DNA of 43,650 nt, from the NCBI GenBank assembly GCA_937899645.1, contig CALCCD010000088.1:1-43650 (forward strand), in the 5' to 3' direction. Shown here piece by piece: positions 26,940-35,900 of the stretch. The position numbers and the translations under genes were made by a program. Positions within the stretch are counted from its first letter, which is position 1; every line of letters starts with the position of its first letter. The notes below the pieces were generated by a model that saw only the letters and a list, made by a program, of their open reading frames with translations, was not told where the DNA came from and made no database searches. The stretch comes from an uncultured cyanobacterium. Its GTDB lineage: Bacteria; Cyanobacteriota; Cyanobacteriia; Cyanobacteriales; Geitlerinemataceae.

Positions 26940-27899
26940 ATGTGGAACAGGAAAAATAGAAAAAAACTAAGAGAGTCTTTGCTAGAGGGATTTAAGACTT
27001 ATAGCGCCTTGAAAATTTTCCTGTCTGATGAACTCGATATAAGTCTGGAAAGTCTTGCCTCAGAGTCCGACGGACTGGAAGTTGCTACGTTCAGATTGAT
27101 AGAGAGTGCCATAGCTCAAGGCTTTGCAGACCAACTTTACGTCTGTTTCTGTGAATCGAGACCACACCTACGCTTTGATTTAGTTGAAAATCTTGACTCA
27201 GGCAAGCGTGAAGCAAATCTTCAAGATAGATTAGGTCTACTCTTGATGAAGGTATTTTCTAATATACCTTTTGCAAAAAGGAGGCGAAAGATGATCTATT
27301 TCAAACTAGAGGGCAAGCTAGAAGAGACACAGATCAATAATGCAATTCTCAGAAAATGGGAAGAAGAGTTACGGGAAATATCGGGAGACTTCAGCATTAA
27401 AATTGTCGAGGTTGAAGAAGGAAGCATAAAGCTCAAACTGAGCATATCCCCTGAAGGCTTAGAAGCGCTTAAAGAGGCTATACAATCAGGTTTGCTCACG
27501 CAAATTGGAGGAATACCTATTTCTGATTCAGAGACCATTTCTGACGCAAGGATCAGTTCATACCATGGGGCAGATGAGGATGATATTGATGCAGGTCGTA
27601 TGAGGGAAATTCGTTCAGTAAAACGTCTACTGACACAGTCGAGACTAGGGGAACGTAAGCTTAAATCATCTAATCTAGACGTTCTAGTATTGCCGCATGA
27701 GTTGGTAGATACGAATCTTCAGAAGTATGCCATAAGTGAATTCAAACCACCCTCACCGCCGCTGGCGAAAGAACCACCCAGATGGCCAGTGATAATCTTC
27801 TTTCTTCTTTTGATTTTTGCCATTCCAAACGTTTCTATTTCAATCTCATTTAGAGAGAGGTGTGTTGGCAGTCTCTGCGCGCTAATTCCTGAGGAGTAA
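26940..27899 (+). CDS. EAD1 (effector-associated domain 1) protein with C-terminal membrane helix
   Basis: A 319-residue protein in visibly AT-rich DNA without any CGATCG core. Residues of about 8-76 match the EAD1 pattern: LRESLLEGFKTYSALKIFL, then a Leu-rich turn, then VATFRLIESAIAQGFADQLYVC. EAD1 is an adaptor domain defined in multi-component bacterial conflict systems, where it brings an effector to NTP-dependent or protease components; this is established for the family by comparative genomics. Residues of about 115-195 form a second alpha/beta unit (IYFKLEG, IVEVEEGSIKLKLSISPEGLEALKEAIQSGLL). I have seen this EEGS-strand pattern next to such adaptors but cannot name it. A transmembrane helix lies at about 280-300 (WPVIIFFLLLIFAIPNV). 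No ATPase or protease partner is adjacent. It was probably acquired by transfer. Confidence 0.65.
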   Translation: MWNRKNRKKLRESLLEGFKTYSALKIFLSDELDISLESLASESDGLEVATFRLIESAIAQGFADQLYVCFCESRPHLRFDLVENLDSGKREANLQDRLGLLLMKVFSNIPFAKRRRKMIYFKLEGKLEETQINNAILRKWEEELREISGDFSIKIVEVEEGSIKLKLSISPEGLEALKEAIQSGLLTQIGGIPISDSETISDARISSYHGADEDDIDAGRMREIRSVKRLLTQSRLGERKLKSSNLDVLVLPHELVDTNLQKYAISEFKPPSPPLAKEPPRWPVIIFFLLLIFAIPNVSISISFRERCVGSLCALIPEE

Positions 27900-28145
27900 G
27901 GAGAGATAGACGTCGAGCAACAAAACGCACTCATGTCGGCAAGCTGCTTGACTGACAAAAATGAAACCCTTGCGCAGCAAGCGTTACAGCGATACTCAGA
28001 AGGTTCCCAATCAGCAGAGAAACACGTACAAAAAACTAGGATTCCCTCAAGTAACTCAGATTTGCCAGGAATCAGCAAATTTGGCCGCAACCTCTCACTT
28101 GAGCCGCTCGAATTTGATGCCTTAACGAGGGCTAAACGCTTGTAG
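27900..28145 (+). pseudogene. Possible in-frame continuation or remnant after the EAD1 stop
   Basis: Directly after the TAA at 27897-27899 the same frame stays open for 81 codons to TAG at 28143-28145 (GEIDVEQQNALMSAS onward). It has an internal ATG at 27933 but no ribosome binding site close to it. The composition is as AT-rich as the EAD1 gene. It may be the lost C-terminus of a longer protein, a tiny separate gene or chance. I recognise no domain. Confidence 0.25.
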
Positions 28146-28366
28146 GGAAAAGGATTCAAGGCTTTTGTCAGTCAATCAGGTCGGCAAGTGTTACGTTCTC
28201 GACGCTTCATATCCTCGTTCTACTGCTTTGGCTGCGTAACTACTCAGCTCCAGCGGCGAAGGAGAGCTGAGCGGTTACCATTCGCCAAGCGATATACGAG
28301 CGTTTTAGCTAAAGCTTGCCCGTGACGAGACGCACCGTGGACTCCGCAGATTTGAAGCCTCACACG
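28146..28366. other. Spacer with a strong hairpin (28236-28278)
   Basis: CTCAGCTC (28243-28250) and GAGCTGAG (28264-28271) form a perfect 8-bp stem. GTAAC (28236-28240) and GTTAC (28274-28278) extend it after a 2-base mismatch. No T-run follows on either strand, so a terminator is unlikely; a repeat-element remnant is possible. I see no gene in the rest. Confidence 0.5.
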
Positions 28367-29236
28367 CTACGTCACCGCCCGATCTCCGCGACTCAAAATC
28401 CAGGCAAACGCACCACTCGTCACAAACATCAGCAAACTATAAATCGCCGCCGGAATTGCCATCGTCGGCTCGTTCAGCAGCGTACTCGCCACCGCGATCG
28501 CCAGTGTCCCGTTCTGGATGCCCACCTCCACCGAAATCGACTTTGCGCTCGCGTCCGACAGCCGCGCGACCTGCGCCAACCCGTAGCCCAGCCCCATCGC
28601 CAGCAGATTCAGCGCCAGCGTCACCGCGCCCACCTGTGCGAAAAATCCCGGCAGATTCTCTCGCTCTTTCGCCAGCAGTCCGACAATAATCAGCCCCAAA
28701 AACGCCAGCGACAGCCACTTGACACTCTTCTCGATGCGCGCCGCCAGCTCGGGCGCGAAATGATAGACGGTCATTCCCAGCGCGACCGGCACGATCGTAA
28801 TCGCGGCAATCTGCACCACCGTCGTTCCAAAAGGCAGCTCCAGCGCTACCGCAGTCCCGGCGAACTGCTGCGTTGCGAAGTTGACGATCAGGGGAATCGT
28901 GAACACCGTCACAAGGCTGCTGATGGCCGTGAGGCTAATCGAGAGCGCCACGTTGCCTCGAATGAGATAGACGATCGAGTTGGAGGTCGGCCCGCCGGGA
29001 CAAGCTGCGAGAATCATCACCCCGATCGCCAGCTCCGGCGACAGCGGAAACACCTGCGCCAACAAAAATCCGAGGATTGGCAAAACGACGAGCTGCGCCC
29101 CTAGCCCCAAGAGCATCGCTTTCGGCTCGACCCAAACCCTTAGAAAATCGCGCGGCGTCAAGCCCAGCCCCATCCCGAACATGATGACGAACAGCGCCAG
29201 CGGCAAAAACACCGCCGTTAAAAAATTGGACTCCAT
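28367..29236 (-). CDS. Bile acid:sodium symporter (BASS) family transporter
   Basis: A 289-residue membrane protein with nine to ten hydrophobic helices. The two crossover motifs of the family are visible: ACPGGPTSNSIVYLIRGNVALS and EVGIQNGTLAIAVAS, which hold the sodium ions and substrate in this fold. Relatives carry bicarbonate, pyruvate, other organic acids or bile acids with Na+; the substrate cannot be told from sequence. GAGAGGG lies just upstream of the ATG at 29236. It is divergent from the LRAT-like gene. Confidence 0.9.
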   Translation of the reverse strand: MESNFLTAVFLPLALFVIMFGMGLGLTPRDFLRVWVEPKAMLLGLGAQLVVLPILGFLLAQVFPLSPELAIGVMILAACPGGPTSNSIVYLIRGNVALSISLTAISSLVTVFTIPLIVNFATQQFAGTAVALELPFGTTVVQIAAITIVPVALGMTVYHFAPELAARIEKSVKWLSLAFLGLIIVGLLAKERENLPGFFAQVGAVTLALNLLAMGLGYGLAQVARLSDASAKSISVEVGIQNGTLAIAVASTLLNEPTMAIPAAIYSLLMFVTSGAFAWILSRGDRAVT

Positions 29237-29430
29237 AAACCCTCTCGCCCCTCACGTGGGAAATCTCGGCAACATGCAACAGATTACGGCGCGATCGTGT
29301 GGCAATTCCCACCAATAAGGTCGCATTACGCCAATCTCTCTCTGAAGGCGAAGCCGATAGGATGGGGCTGTCTGCTGCGCGATCGAGATGCTCCCGATCG
29401 CTCGAATCGCATCTGTCACCCACTGCGACT

Positions 29431-30111
29431 ATGGCCTACGGCGATCAAATCTACGTAACCCGCCCCTTCTTGGAAATGGAGGGCATCTACGAACACCACG
29501 GCATCGACTGCGGTGACGGCACGGTGATTCACTATTCCAAACGCCCGGAAGAGGCGACCGTCCTGCAAACCTCGATCGAGGCATTCGCCCAGGGTCGGAC
29601 GATCCAGACGCGCGACTATGCCACCAGCTACATCGCCGACAGCGTCGTCAGCCGGGCCCGCAGCCGCATCGACGAGCGCAAATACAACCTGCTGTTCAAC
29701 AACTGCGAGCATTTCGCCACCTGGTGCAAAACCGGCGTCAGCTCCAGCCGCCAGGTGCGCGAGTTTGCGCCGATCGTCGCCAATATGCAGCCGGAGAGCG
29801 TCGAGCGCGAAGTCTTCCAGTCGCTGCAAGGCAAACCGGGCGCGGCGCAACTGCTTGAAGGGGCGCTGGCCGATATCAAGCTCTCCTGGGACGAGCTGCA
29901 GCCGCAATATAACGAAGCCGTCCGCGAGCTGAGTGCCTGGGAGGCAGTGGCGCAGAAGGCCGTGGCCTCGGGGCGCGACGATCTGGCGCGGGCGGCGCTG
30001 CACAAGAAGCGAACGAACCGGAAGAAGGCCGAACGCCTCAAGCCCCAGCTCGATCGCCTTGCGGAACTGACGGAAAAACTCGTGCGCGATCGCGGCCAAC
30101 TGCTTCGCTAA
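29431..30111 (+). CDS. LRAT-like (NlpC/P60-superfamily) protein fused to a PspA/Vipp1-like helical hairpin
   Basis: A 226-residue protein starting at the ATG at 29431 (the frame is open upstream but lacks family features). Residues 1-100 are an LRAT domain: DQIYVTRP, YEHHGIDCGDGTVIHYS with catalytic His22 and second His34, and NNCEHFATWC with Cys92. LRAT enzymes form a thioester on that Cys and transfer or remove acyl chains of phospholipids. Residues of about 160-226 closely follow the PspA/IM30 pattern: WEAVAQKAVASGRDDLARAAL, then charged repeats and LKPQLDRLAELTEKL. That region in PspA/Vipp1 is the helical hairpin of an ESCRT-III-like membrane-remodelling protein. The fusion suggests an acyl-chain enzyme targeted to stressed membranes; this is inference. 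Confidence 0.8.
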   Translation: MAYGDQIYVTRPFLEMEGIYEHHGIDCGDGTVIHYSKRPEEATVLQTSIEAFAQGRTIQTRDYATSYIADSVVSRARSRIDERKYNLLFNNCEHFATWCKTGVSSSRQVREFAPIVANMQPESVEREVFQSLQGKPGAAQLLEGALADIKLSWDELQPQYNEAVRELSAWEAVAQKAVASGRDDLARAALHKKRTNRKKAERLKPQLDRLAELTEKLVRDRGQLLR

Positions 30112-30194
30112 ACGATCGCATTCGATCTCTGTAAATCGGGCTAGTCTGGGTGAGGGGCAGCGCCCCGCTGTCGCACTTCATATCGGTAAACGCC

Positions 30195-31352
30195 TTGACT
30201 TCCACGACCGCCGCCGCAGTTGCCGTCCCGTTCGTCGATTTCGCGCCCATGCACGACCCGCTCGAAGCAGAGTTCGCAGCGGCGATCGCCCGCGTCCTGG
30301 AGCGCGGCGACTTCATCCTCGGGAAGGACGTGCGCGAGTTCGAGGCGGCGTTTGCGGAGGCCACCGGTGTCGCCCACGGCGTCGGGGTGGCAAGCGGCAC
30401 GGACGCGATCGCCCTCGGTCTGCAAGCTTGCGGCGTCGAGGCGGGCGACGAGGTCATCGTCCCGGCGAACACGTTCATCGCCACGGTCATCGGCGCGATC
30501 CATGCGGGTGCGAGGCCGGTGCTGGTGGACTGCGACCTGGCAACGGGGCTAATCGACCTGGACGCAGCCGAAGCGGCCATCACTCCGAAAACGAAGGCGA
30601 TCGTGCCGGTGCATCTTTACGGTCAAGTCGTCTCGCCGCGCCGTTTGCTGGAGATTTCCGAGCGCCACGGCGTCACGATCTTTGAAGATGCGGCGCAAGC
30701 GCACCTGGCCGATCGCGACGGCTACACGGCGGGCACGATCGGCAAAGCCGCCGCCTACAGCTTCTACCCTGCGAAAAATCTGGGTGCGTTCGGCAACGGC
30801 GGGATCGTCCTGACCCGCGACTCCGCCGTCGCCGACAAGGTTCGCAGCCTGCGGAACTACGGCGCGCCGAAGAAATATCTCCACGTCGAGCATGGAACTA
30901 ACAGCCGCCTCGATACGATTCAGGCTGCGATCCTCAACGTTAAGCTGCCGCACCTGCGGGAGTGGAACCGCGATCGCAACGCCTGCGCCGCCGAGTACGA
31001 TCGGCTCCTCGCACCCTTAGCCGATCGCGGCATCGTCCCGATGCGCAACGACAGCGGCGGCGGCCACATCTACCATCTCTACGTCCTGCACCTGAGCGAT
31101 CGCGCACCCCTCGATCGCGACGCCCTCGCCAGCGCCCTCCAAGAGCGCAACATTTCCACGGGCATTCACTACCCGATCCCCTGTCACCGCCAGCCGGGAT
31201 ACCTCGATCTCGGCTACCCGGAAGGTGCGTTCCCGAACGCCGAAGCACTGTGCGGCGAAATTCTATCGCTGCCGATGTTTCCCGGACTGGGGCTCGATCG
31301 CGTCGAAACCGTCTGCACCGCGATCGAGGAAATCATCGCGACCTGCGGCTAG
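30195..31352 (+). CDS. DegT/DnrJ/EryC1/StrS sugar aminotransferase
   Basis: A 385-residue PLP enzyme that transaminates a keto-sugar nucleotide, usually for surface polysaccharides. It opens with VPFVDFAPMHDPLEAEF and ILGKDVREFEAAFA, the family N-terminus. ASGTDAI binds the cofactor phosphate, EDAAQAH carries Asp165, and SFYPAKNLGAFGNGG carries the PLP Lys194. The start is uncertain: TTG at 30195 fits family length, while GTG at 30150 would add 15 residues. The next gene, an exosortase, lies 166 bases downstream on the same strand; exosortase systems are generally linked to exopolysaccharide. Confidence 0.93.
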   Translation: MTSTTAAAVAVPFVDFAPMHDPLEAEFAAAIARVLERGDFILGKDVREFEAAFAEATGVAHGVGVASGTDAIALGLQACGVEAGDEVIVPANTFIATVIGAIHAGARPVLVDCDLATGLIDLDAAEAAITPKTKAIVPVHLYGQVVSPRRLLEISERHGVTIFEDAAQAHLADRDGYTAGTIGKAAAYSFYPAKNLGAFGNGGIVLTRDSAVADKVRSLRNYGAPKKYLHVEHGTNSRLDTIQAAILNVKLPHLREWNRDRNACAAEYDRLLAPLADRGIVPMRNDSGGGHIYHLYVLHLSDRAPLDRDALASALQERNISTGIHYPIPCHRQPGYLDLGYPEGAFPNAEALCGEILSLPMFPGLGLDRVETVCTAIEEIIATCG

Positions 31353-31518
31353 CCCGGACGCCACGTCGGCAAAAGCCAACAAAATTCGACAGTTTGCAAT
31401 CCAGCAGCGCCGTCAGTGCGAATAGAGTAGAGAGGGTTGCACGCTCGCAAACTGTTAGCTCTCCGCACCACTCGTCCACCGCTCGTACCTCCCCGCCCGG
31501 TTCGCCCGGTTTGCCCCC

Positions 31519-32400
31519 ATGCAAGTTGCTCGCCTCACCAAGCGATATCCCCTCGAGATTGCCATCTTCACGGCGGTCGCCGTCCTGTACGCACCGATCG
31601 TCCTTCACTGGGTCGATGGCTGGCTGAATAAAAGCATCAGCATCGAACACGAATACTTCAGCCACGGCTTGATCGGCCTGCCTTTCGCGGCTTATATTGC
31701 CTGGACAGAGCGCGATCGCTGGCGCGAACTGCCCGATCGCTTTGATGTATTCGGCGCGGCCTGCCTCGGCCTCAGCACCGCTTTCTACGCCAGCAACATC
31801 TGGGACTTCGTCAACCTGTCGTTTCCGCTGACTTTGGTGGGGCTGATCCTCTGCATGAAGGGCAAGGCTGGCGTCAAGCTGCTGGCCTTCCCGCTAATTC
31901 TGACGCTGTTCGCCACGCCGACGAACGTGCCGTACCTGCTCGCGCCCTATACGCTGCCGCTTCAGAAGTTTATCGCTGGGACGGCGGGCTTCATCTTGAC
32001 GCAGTTCGGCATGGATGTGGACGTGCGCGGCATTCTGCTATTCGTCAACGATCGCGTAGTGGAAGTCGCACCTTACTGTGCCGGGTTGAAGATGCTGTTC
32101 ACGACGCTCTACGTTGCGTTTATGCTGCTGTTTTGGACGGGGGCGGCGGAGTCGCGTAAGACGATCGTGATTTTCATTACCGGCGCGATCGGGCTGAGCG
32201 TCTTTATCAATATTCTTCGCAACACGTTGCTGACCTACTTCCACGGTACGGGAAACGATGCGATGTTCCACTGGGTTCACGATAGCTGGGGCGGCGATAT
32301 GATTTCGGCGGTGATGCTGCTGATGCTGATTCCGATGCTGAACGCGCTGGAGTGGCTGCGTCACGCTTTCACCGGCCCCGATATGAGCGGCGAGATCTAG
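31519..32400 (+). CDS. crtB: Cyanoexosortase B (exosortase family transpeptidase)
   Basis: A 293-residue polytopic membrane protein of the exosortase/archaeosortase family, which processes PEP-CTERM tails of exported proteins. The catalytic triad is visible: Cys in VAPYCAGLKML, Arg in NILRNTLLTYFHG and His in VHDSWGGD. The N-terminal motif SISIEHEYFSHGLIGLPFAAYIAW and the phrase APYTLPLQKFIAGTAGFIL match the cyanoexosortase B group. The symbol is shared with phytoene synthase, which this is not. The usual adjacent system-associated protein is not found here; the following DNA is a repeat region. No PEP-CTERM substrate is seen in the window. Confidence 0.9.
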   Translation: MQVARLTKRYPLEIAIFTAVAVLYAPIVLHWVDGWLNKSISIEHEYFSHGLIGLPFAAYIAWTERDRWRELPDRFDVFGAACLGLSTAFYASNIWDFVNLSFPLTLVGLILCMKGKAGVKLLAFPLILTLFATPTNVPYLLAPYTLPLQKFIAGTAGFILTQFGMDVDVRGILLFVNDRVVEVAPYCAGLKMLFTTLYVAFMLLFWTGAAESRKTIVIFITGAIGLSVFINILRNTLLTYFHGTGNDAMFHWVHDSWGGDMISAVMLLMLIPMLNALEWLRHAFTGPDMSGEI

Positions 32401-32460
32401 TCAGAACACCAGAGAGCGCTGAGCCTGTTGTTTGTATGACCTTTTTCGTCGTTCATCGTT

Positions 32461-32575
32461 TCATCACTACCACGCTCTGCGTGGGAATGCCTCAGTAGAC
32501 GCTCCGCGTCGAGTGATGACGTGACGCAGAGCGTCTGCGGATTGCGTTGCTCGCGCAGAGCGTAGGTAACGATGC
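32461..32575. repeat. Cyanobacterial short dispersed-repeat cluster (ACGCTCTGCGT type)
   Basis: Several related short palindromes lie together: ACGCTCTGCGT (32472-32482), GACGCTCCGCGTC (near 32498), GACGCAGAGCGTC (32523-32535) and GCGCAGAGCG (near 32552). TCATCACT (32461-32468) and AGTGATGA (32512-32519) enclose the first two. Such units recur in spacers of many cyanobacterial genomes. No gene is present between 32401 and 32619. Confidence 0.65.
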
Positions 32576-32619
32576 GATTACCTTTGCAGCACGACCGAAT
32601 TACCGAATTGACGATACAA

Positions 32620-32961
32620 CTATGGCAACTTGCGTCCGATCGCGCTGAGACCCGGAACCCGCAGCGACTTACGCTGCCAAACGCGCACCATCAACCCGAA
32701 CTCGATCGCGATATAGCCTGTCGTCCAGAGGCTGCTGGCGATTAGCAAAGGCAGGCCGCTCTGGCTCTGTCCCGCGCCAAACTCCGCCAGCAAGTGACCC
32801 GCCAACCACACCAGACCGAGAGTCACGCTCAACCGGCTGGCGTCGCGCCGTTCGGTATCGAGCGTGCTGCTTCTGCGATAGCGATACAGCGTCCACCAGG
32901 CTGGGAAAAAGCCGAACACGGGAATCAGATAGAGGTAGAGCGAACGGCGTTCGGCGTTCAT
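32620..32961 (-). CDS. Small membrane protein of unknown function, downstream of the sensor kinase
   Basis: A 113-residue protein with three likely transmembrane helices (LYLYLIPVFGFFPAWWTLYR; LGLVWLAGHLLAEFG; LIASSLWTTGYIAIEFGLM) and a basic C-terminal tail. I know no function for it. It starts 24 bases after the histidine kinase stop, so it is probably co-transcribed with it. Its start codon lies in a 14-bp tandem duplication that also creates a five-codon upstream frame whose TGA overlaps this ATG. Confidence 0.65.
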   Translation of the reverse strand: MNAERRSLYLYLIPVFGFFPAWWTLYRYRRSSTLDTERRDASRLSVTLGLVWLAGHLLAEFGAGQSQSGLPLLIASSLWTTGYIAIEFGLMVRVWQRKSLRVPGLSAIGRKLP

Positions 32962-32991
32962 AGTTCGGCGTTCATAGTTCGGCGCTCAGGA
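32950..32991 (-). repeat. 14-bp tandem duplication spanning a start codon
   Basis: TTCGGCGTTCATAG (plus strand) occurs at 32950-32963 and again at 32964-32977, followed by a degenerate third copy. On the minus strand this gives two ATG codons in different frames. The upstream one (32975) encodes M-N-A-E-L and stops at a TGA overlapping the ATG at 32961. Confidence 0.85.
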
Positions 32992-35900
32992 TTCGGACTT
33001 TGGCGGGCGATTGACGGGCGGCGTGCTGGCAGGCGCGTTGGGCAAGACGATCGAGAAGGTCGTACCCATTCCTGGGTTTGAGTTGCAGTGGAGCTGTCCG
33101 CCGTGTCGCTCGACGACGATTTGGTAGCAGATCGACAGCCCCAAGCCGGTTCCTTTACCGATTTGTTTGGTGGTGTAGAACGGATCGAAGATGCGATCGC
33201 GCACCTGGTCGGGGATACCGCCGCCGTTGTCGGTAATTTCGATAGTGACAAAGGCCAGATCGATGCGCGTGGCGATTTCGATGCGGCCTTTCGTCTCCGT
33301 GCGACCGGCGGCGCGATCGGTTTCGAGCTTGCTGTCGATCGCGTCGATCGCGTTGGCCAGCAGGTTCATAAATACCTGATTGAGCGGGCCGATGTAGCAA
33401 TTTACTGACGGCAGCTCGCCGTAGTCGCGGGCGATCTCGATTTCCGGGCGCTCCGAGGTGGCGCGCAGCCGACTTTGCAAAATGGTCAGCGTCGAGTCGA
33501 TATTGGCGTGAAGATCGACGCGCTTGCGATCGGCTTCATCGAGTCGCGAGAACGTCCGCAGCGACTTGACGATATCTTTGATGCGCTCGGCTCCGATTTC
33601 CATCGAACTCATCAAGCGCGGCATGTCCTCCATCAGGTAGTCCAGCTCGATCTCGTCGATGTATTCCGCCAACTCCGGCGACGGGGTCGGGCAATCGCGC
33701 GCGTAGCGCTCCACCAGGCCGAACAGATCGTGGGCGTACTGGGTGGCGTGGGAGACGTTGCCGTAGATAAAGCTGATGGGATTGTTGATTTCGTGGGCAA
33801 CCCCGGCGACGAGCTGACCGAGACTCGACATTTTTTCAGCCTGGACGAGCTGACTTTGGGCGGCCTGGAGCTTGTGGATGGCGTCGCTGAGCTCTTGGCT
33901 GCGGGCGCGGGCGCGGCGCTCGGCATCGCGGGATTTTTGGTACAGCTCGGCTTGGGAGACGGCGATCGACAGGCGATCGCAGACGGCACGCAGCAACGTC
34001 CGCTCGCGCTGTTCCCAGTGGTGGGGCTCGTTGTCCTTCGAGCACAGGAGCATGCCAATTTCGCCGTTCTCGGTTTGGAACGGCTCGACTAACATCGACT
34101 GATGACCGAAGACTCGCATCAGCTCGCGCAACTCAGGCTCGTCTACAAGATGCTCGATATTGTCGATTCGGAGTTCTTCGAGCCGCTGTACGTAAGCTGC
34201 CATGGCGCGGTTTGCACTGCCGATCGGATAGAAGCCGATGCGCGAGACGGCGTCAGGAGGCTTGGCTTCGGCCACGATCTGAAAATACCCCTCGGGTGCG
34301 TCCTCAACGGCGGACAGCGGGGCTTTGCGCTCCAAAAGGATCGCGCTCGCATCGCTCTCAAGGTTCGGGCTATCGGGAGTCGGAACTGGGGGGGAATACC
34401 ATATGAAGCTACAGCGATCGATTTGCAGCAGATCGCGCACGGCAGTGACAGCCGTCTGTCGGATCGTTTCCAAATTGAGGGAGTTGCGAATCTGTTCGGT
34501 GACGCGGTTAATTAGCTCCTCTTGCTGGGCCAGCAGGCGGTACTTGCGCTCGGATTGGCGCAGGCTGGCTTCGGCGGACTTGCGCTCGGTGATGTCGCGG
34601 ACGATCGCATAAATCGCGCGATCTTCAACGATCGGTGCGGCATTCCAAGAGAACCAGCGGCTCTTGCCGGACTTGGTTTTGCAGCGGGTCTCCCAGCCGA
34701 CGATTGGCGTATTTTCCTGGAGCTGCTGGAGGATATCCCACGACTCAGACCGATCGCCTGGAGCGAGGAAATCCACAACCGATCGCCCGACGCTCTCGCT
34801 GGCGCTGTAGCCGAAGTGCCGCTCCCAGGAAGGGTTGCAGCGCTTAATCTGGCCGTCGAAGTCGAGAATTACGAGTGGGTCGAGCGACATCGCAAAGAAG
34901 CGATCGCGATCGGCCTCGGCCCGCGCCCGCTCGGTGATATCGAGCACCGTACCGAACAGCCGCACGATATTGCCGTCGCGATCGAACTCCGCCTGTCCCT
35001 TGCCAGTGACGTAGCGCACCTCGCCCGAAGGCCGCACGATGCTGTAGTCCAGCTCCAGCGCTACGCCCAGCTCTAAAGTCCGAAACACTGCCTGACGCCA
35101 GCGCTGGCGATCGTCGGCATGAATCAGCTGGAGCATCTCGCTAAAGGTGGGCGTCGGGCTGTCGGGCGAGAGGCCGAAAATCCGAAAGTGCTCCGGCGAC
35201 CAGACCACCTCTTTGGTCTGCGGCACGTACTCCCAGTTGCCGAACTGGGCGAGCTGCTGGGCTTCCTGGAGCCGCCGGGTTATGTCGCGGATCTGGGCGT
35301 CGGCGTTGTGGCGCTCGGTCATATCGCGCGCGCAGGTCAAGATGCCGTAAACGCCGCTCTGCTCGTTACGCAGCGGCATTTTTCGCGTATCGAAGACGCG
35401 CAGGTTGCCGTCGATGTCGGTCATTACCTCGCTCGGGTTGGAGATGGCGCGTCCCTGCAACACCAGCTCGTCGTCGGCGCGCAGCCCCTGGGTTCCCAGC
35501 TCAGAGTTACCGTAAACGAAGTCTTCTGAAAGGCCGATATCGATATCGGTCTTCCCGAGCAGTTCGGCCACTGACATTCCGAAAAGCTGCGAGGTGCTCT
35601 GGTTCGCGAAGATATAGCGAAACTGCTCGTCCTTGGCAAAGATGCAGTCCGGCGAAGAGTCGATGACGCTCGAGAGCAAGCGGTGCGATCGCTCGGCGTC
35701 GAGTGACGTCTGCTGTAGAACGATTTCGGCCTGTTTGCGCGGCGTGATATCGAGAAAAATTCCGTCCCAGATAATGTCACCGTTGGCCTGACGCTCCGGC
35801 TGGGCGACGCCAGCGATCCAGCGCACCCGGCTGCCCAGCGAGATCCGCCACTCGTACGTCCACTGCTGGAGCGTCTGGGCCGACTGAAGCACCGATAGTT

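Noticed and set aside
27719-28159. 146-codon minus-strand frame overlapping the EAD1 gene end
   Set aside because: It overlaps the coding EAD1 terminus and shows no recognisable domain; AT-rich DNA gives long chance frames less often, but evidence is still lacking.
28316-29104. 262-codon plus-strand frame opposite the BASS transporter
   Set aside because: Arg/Gln/His-rich shadow of a membrane protein gene.
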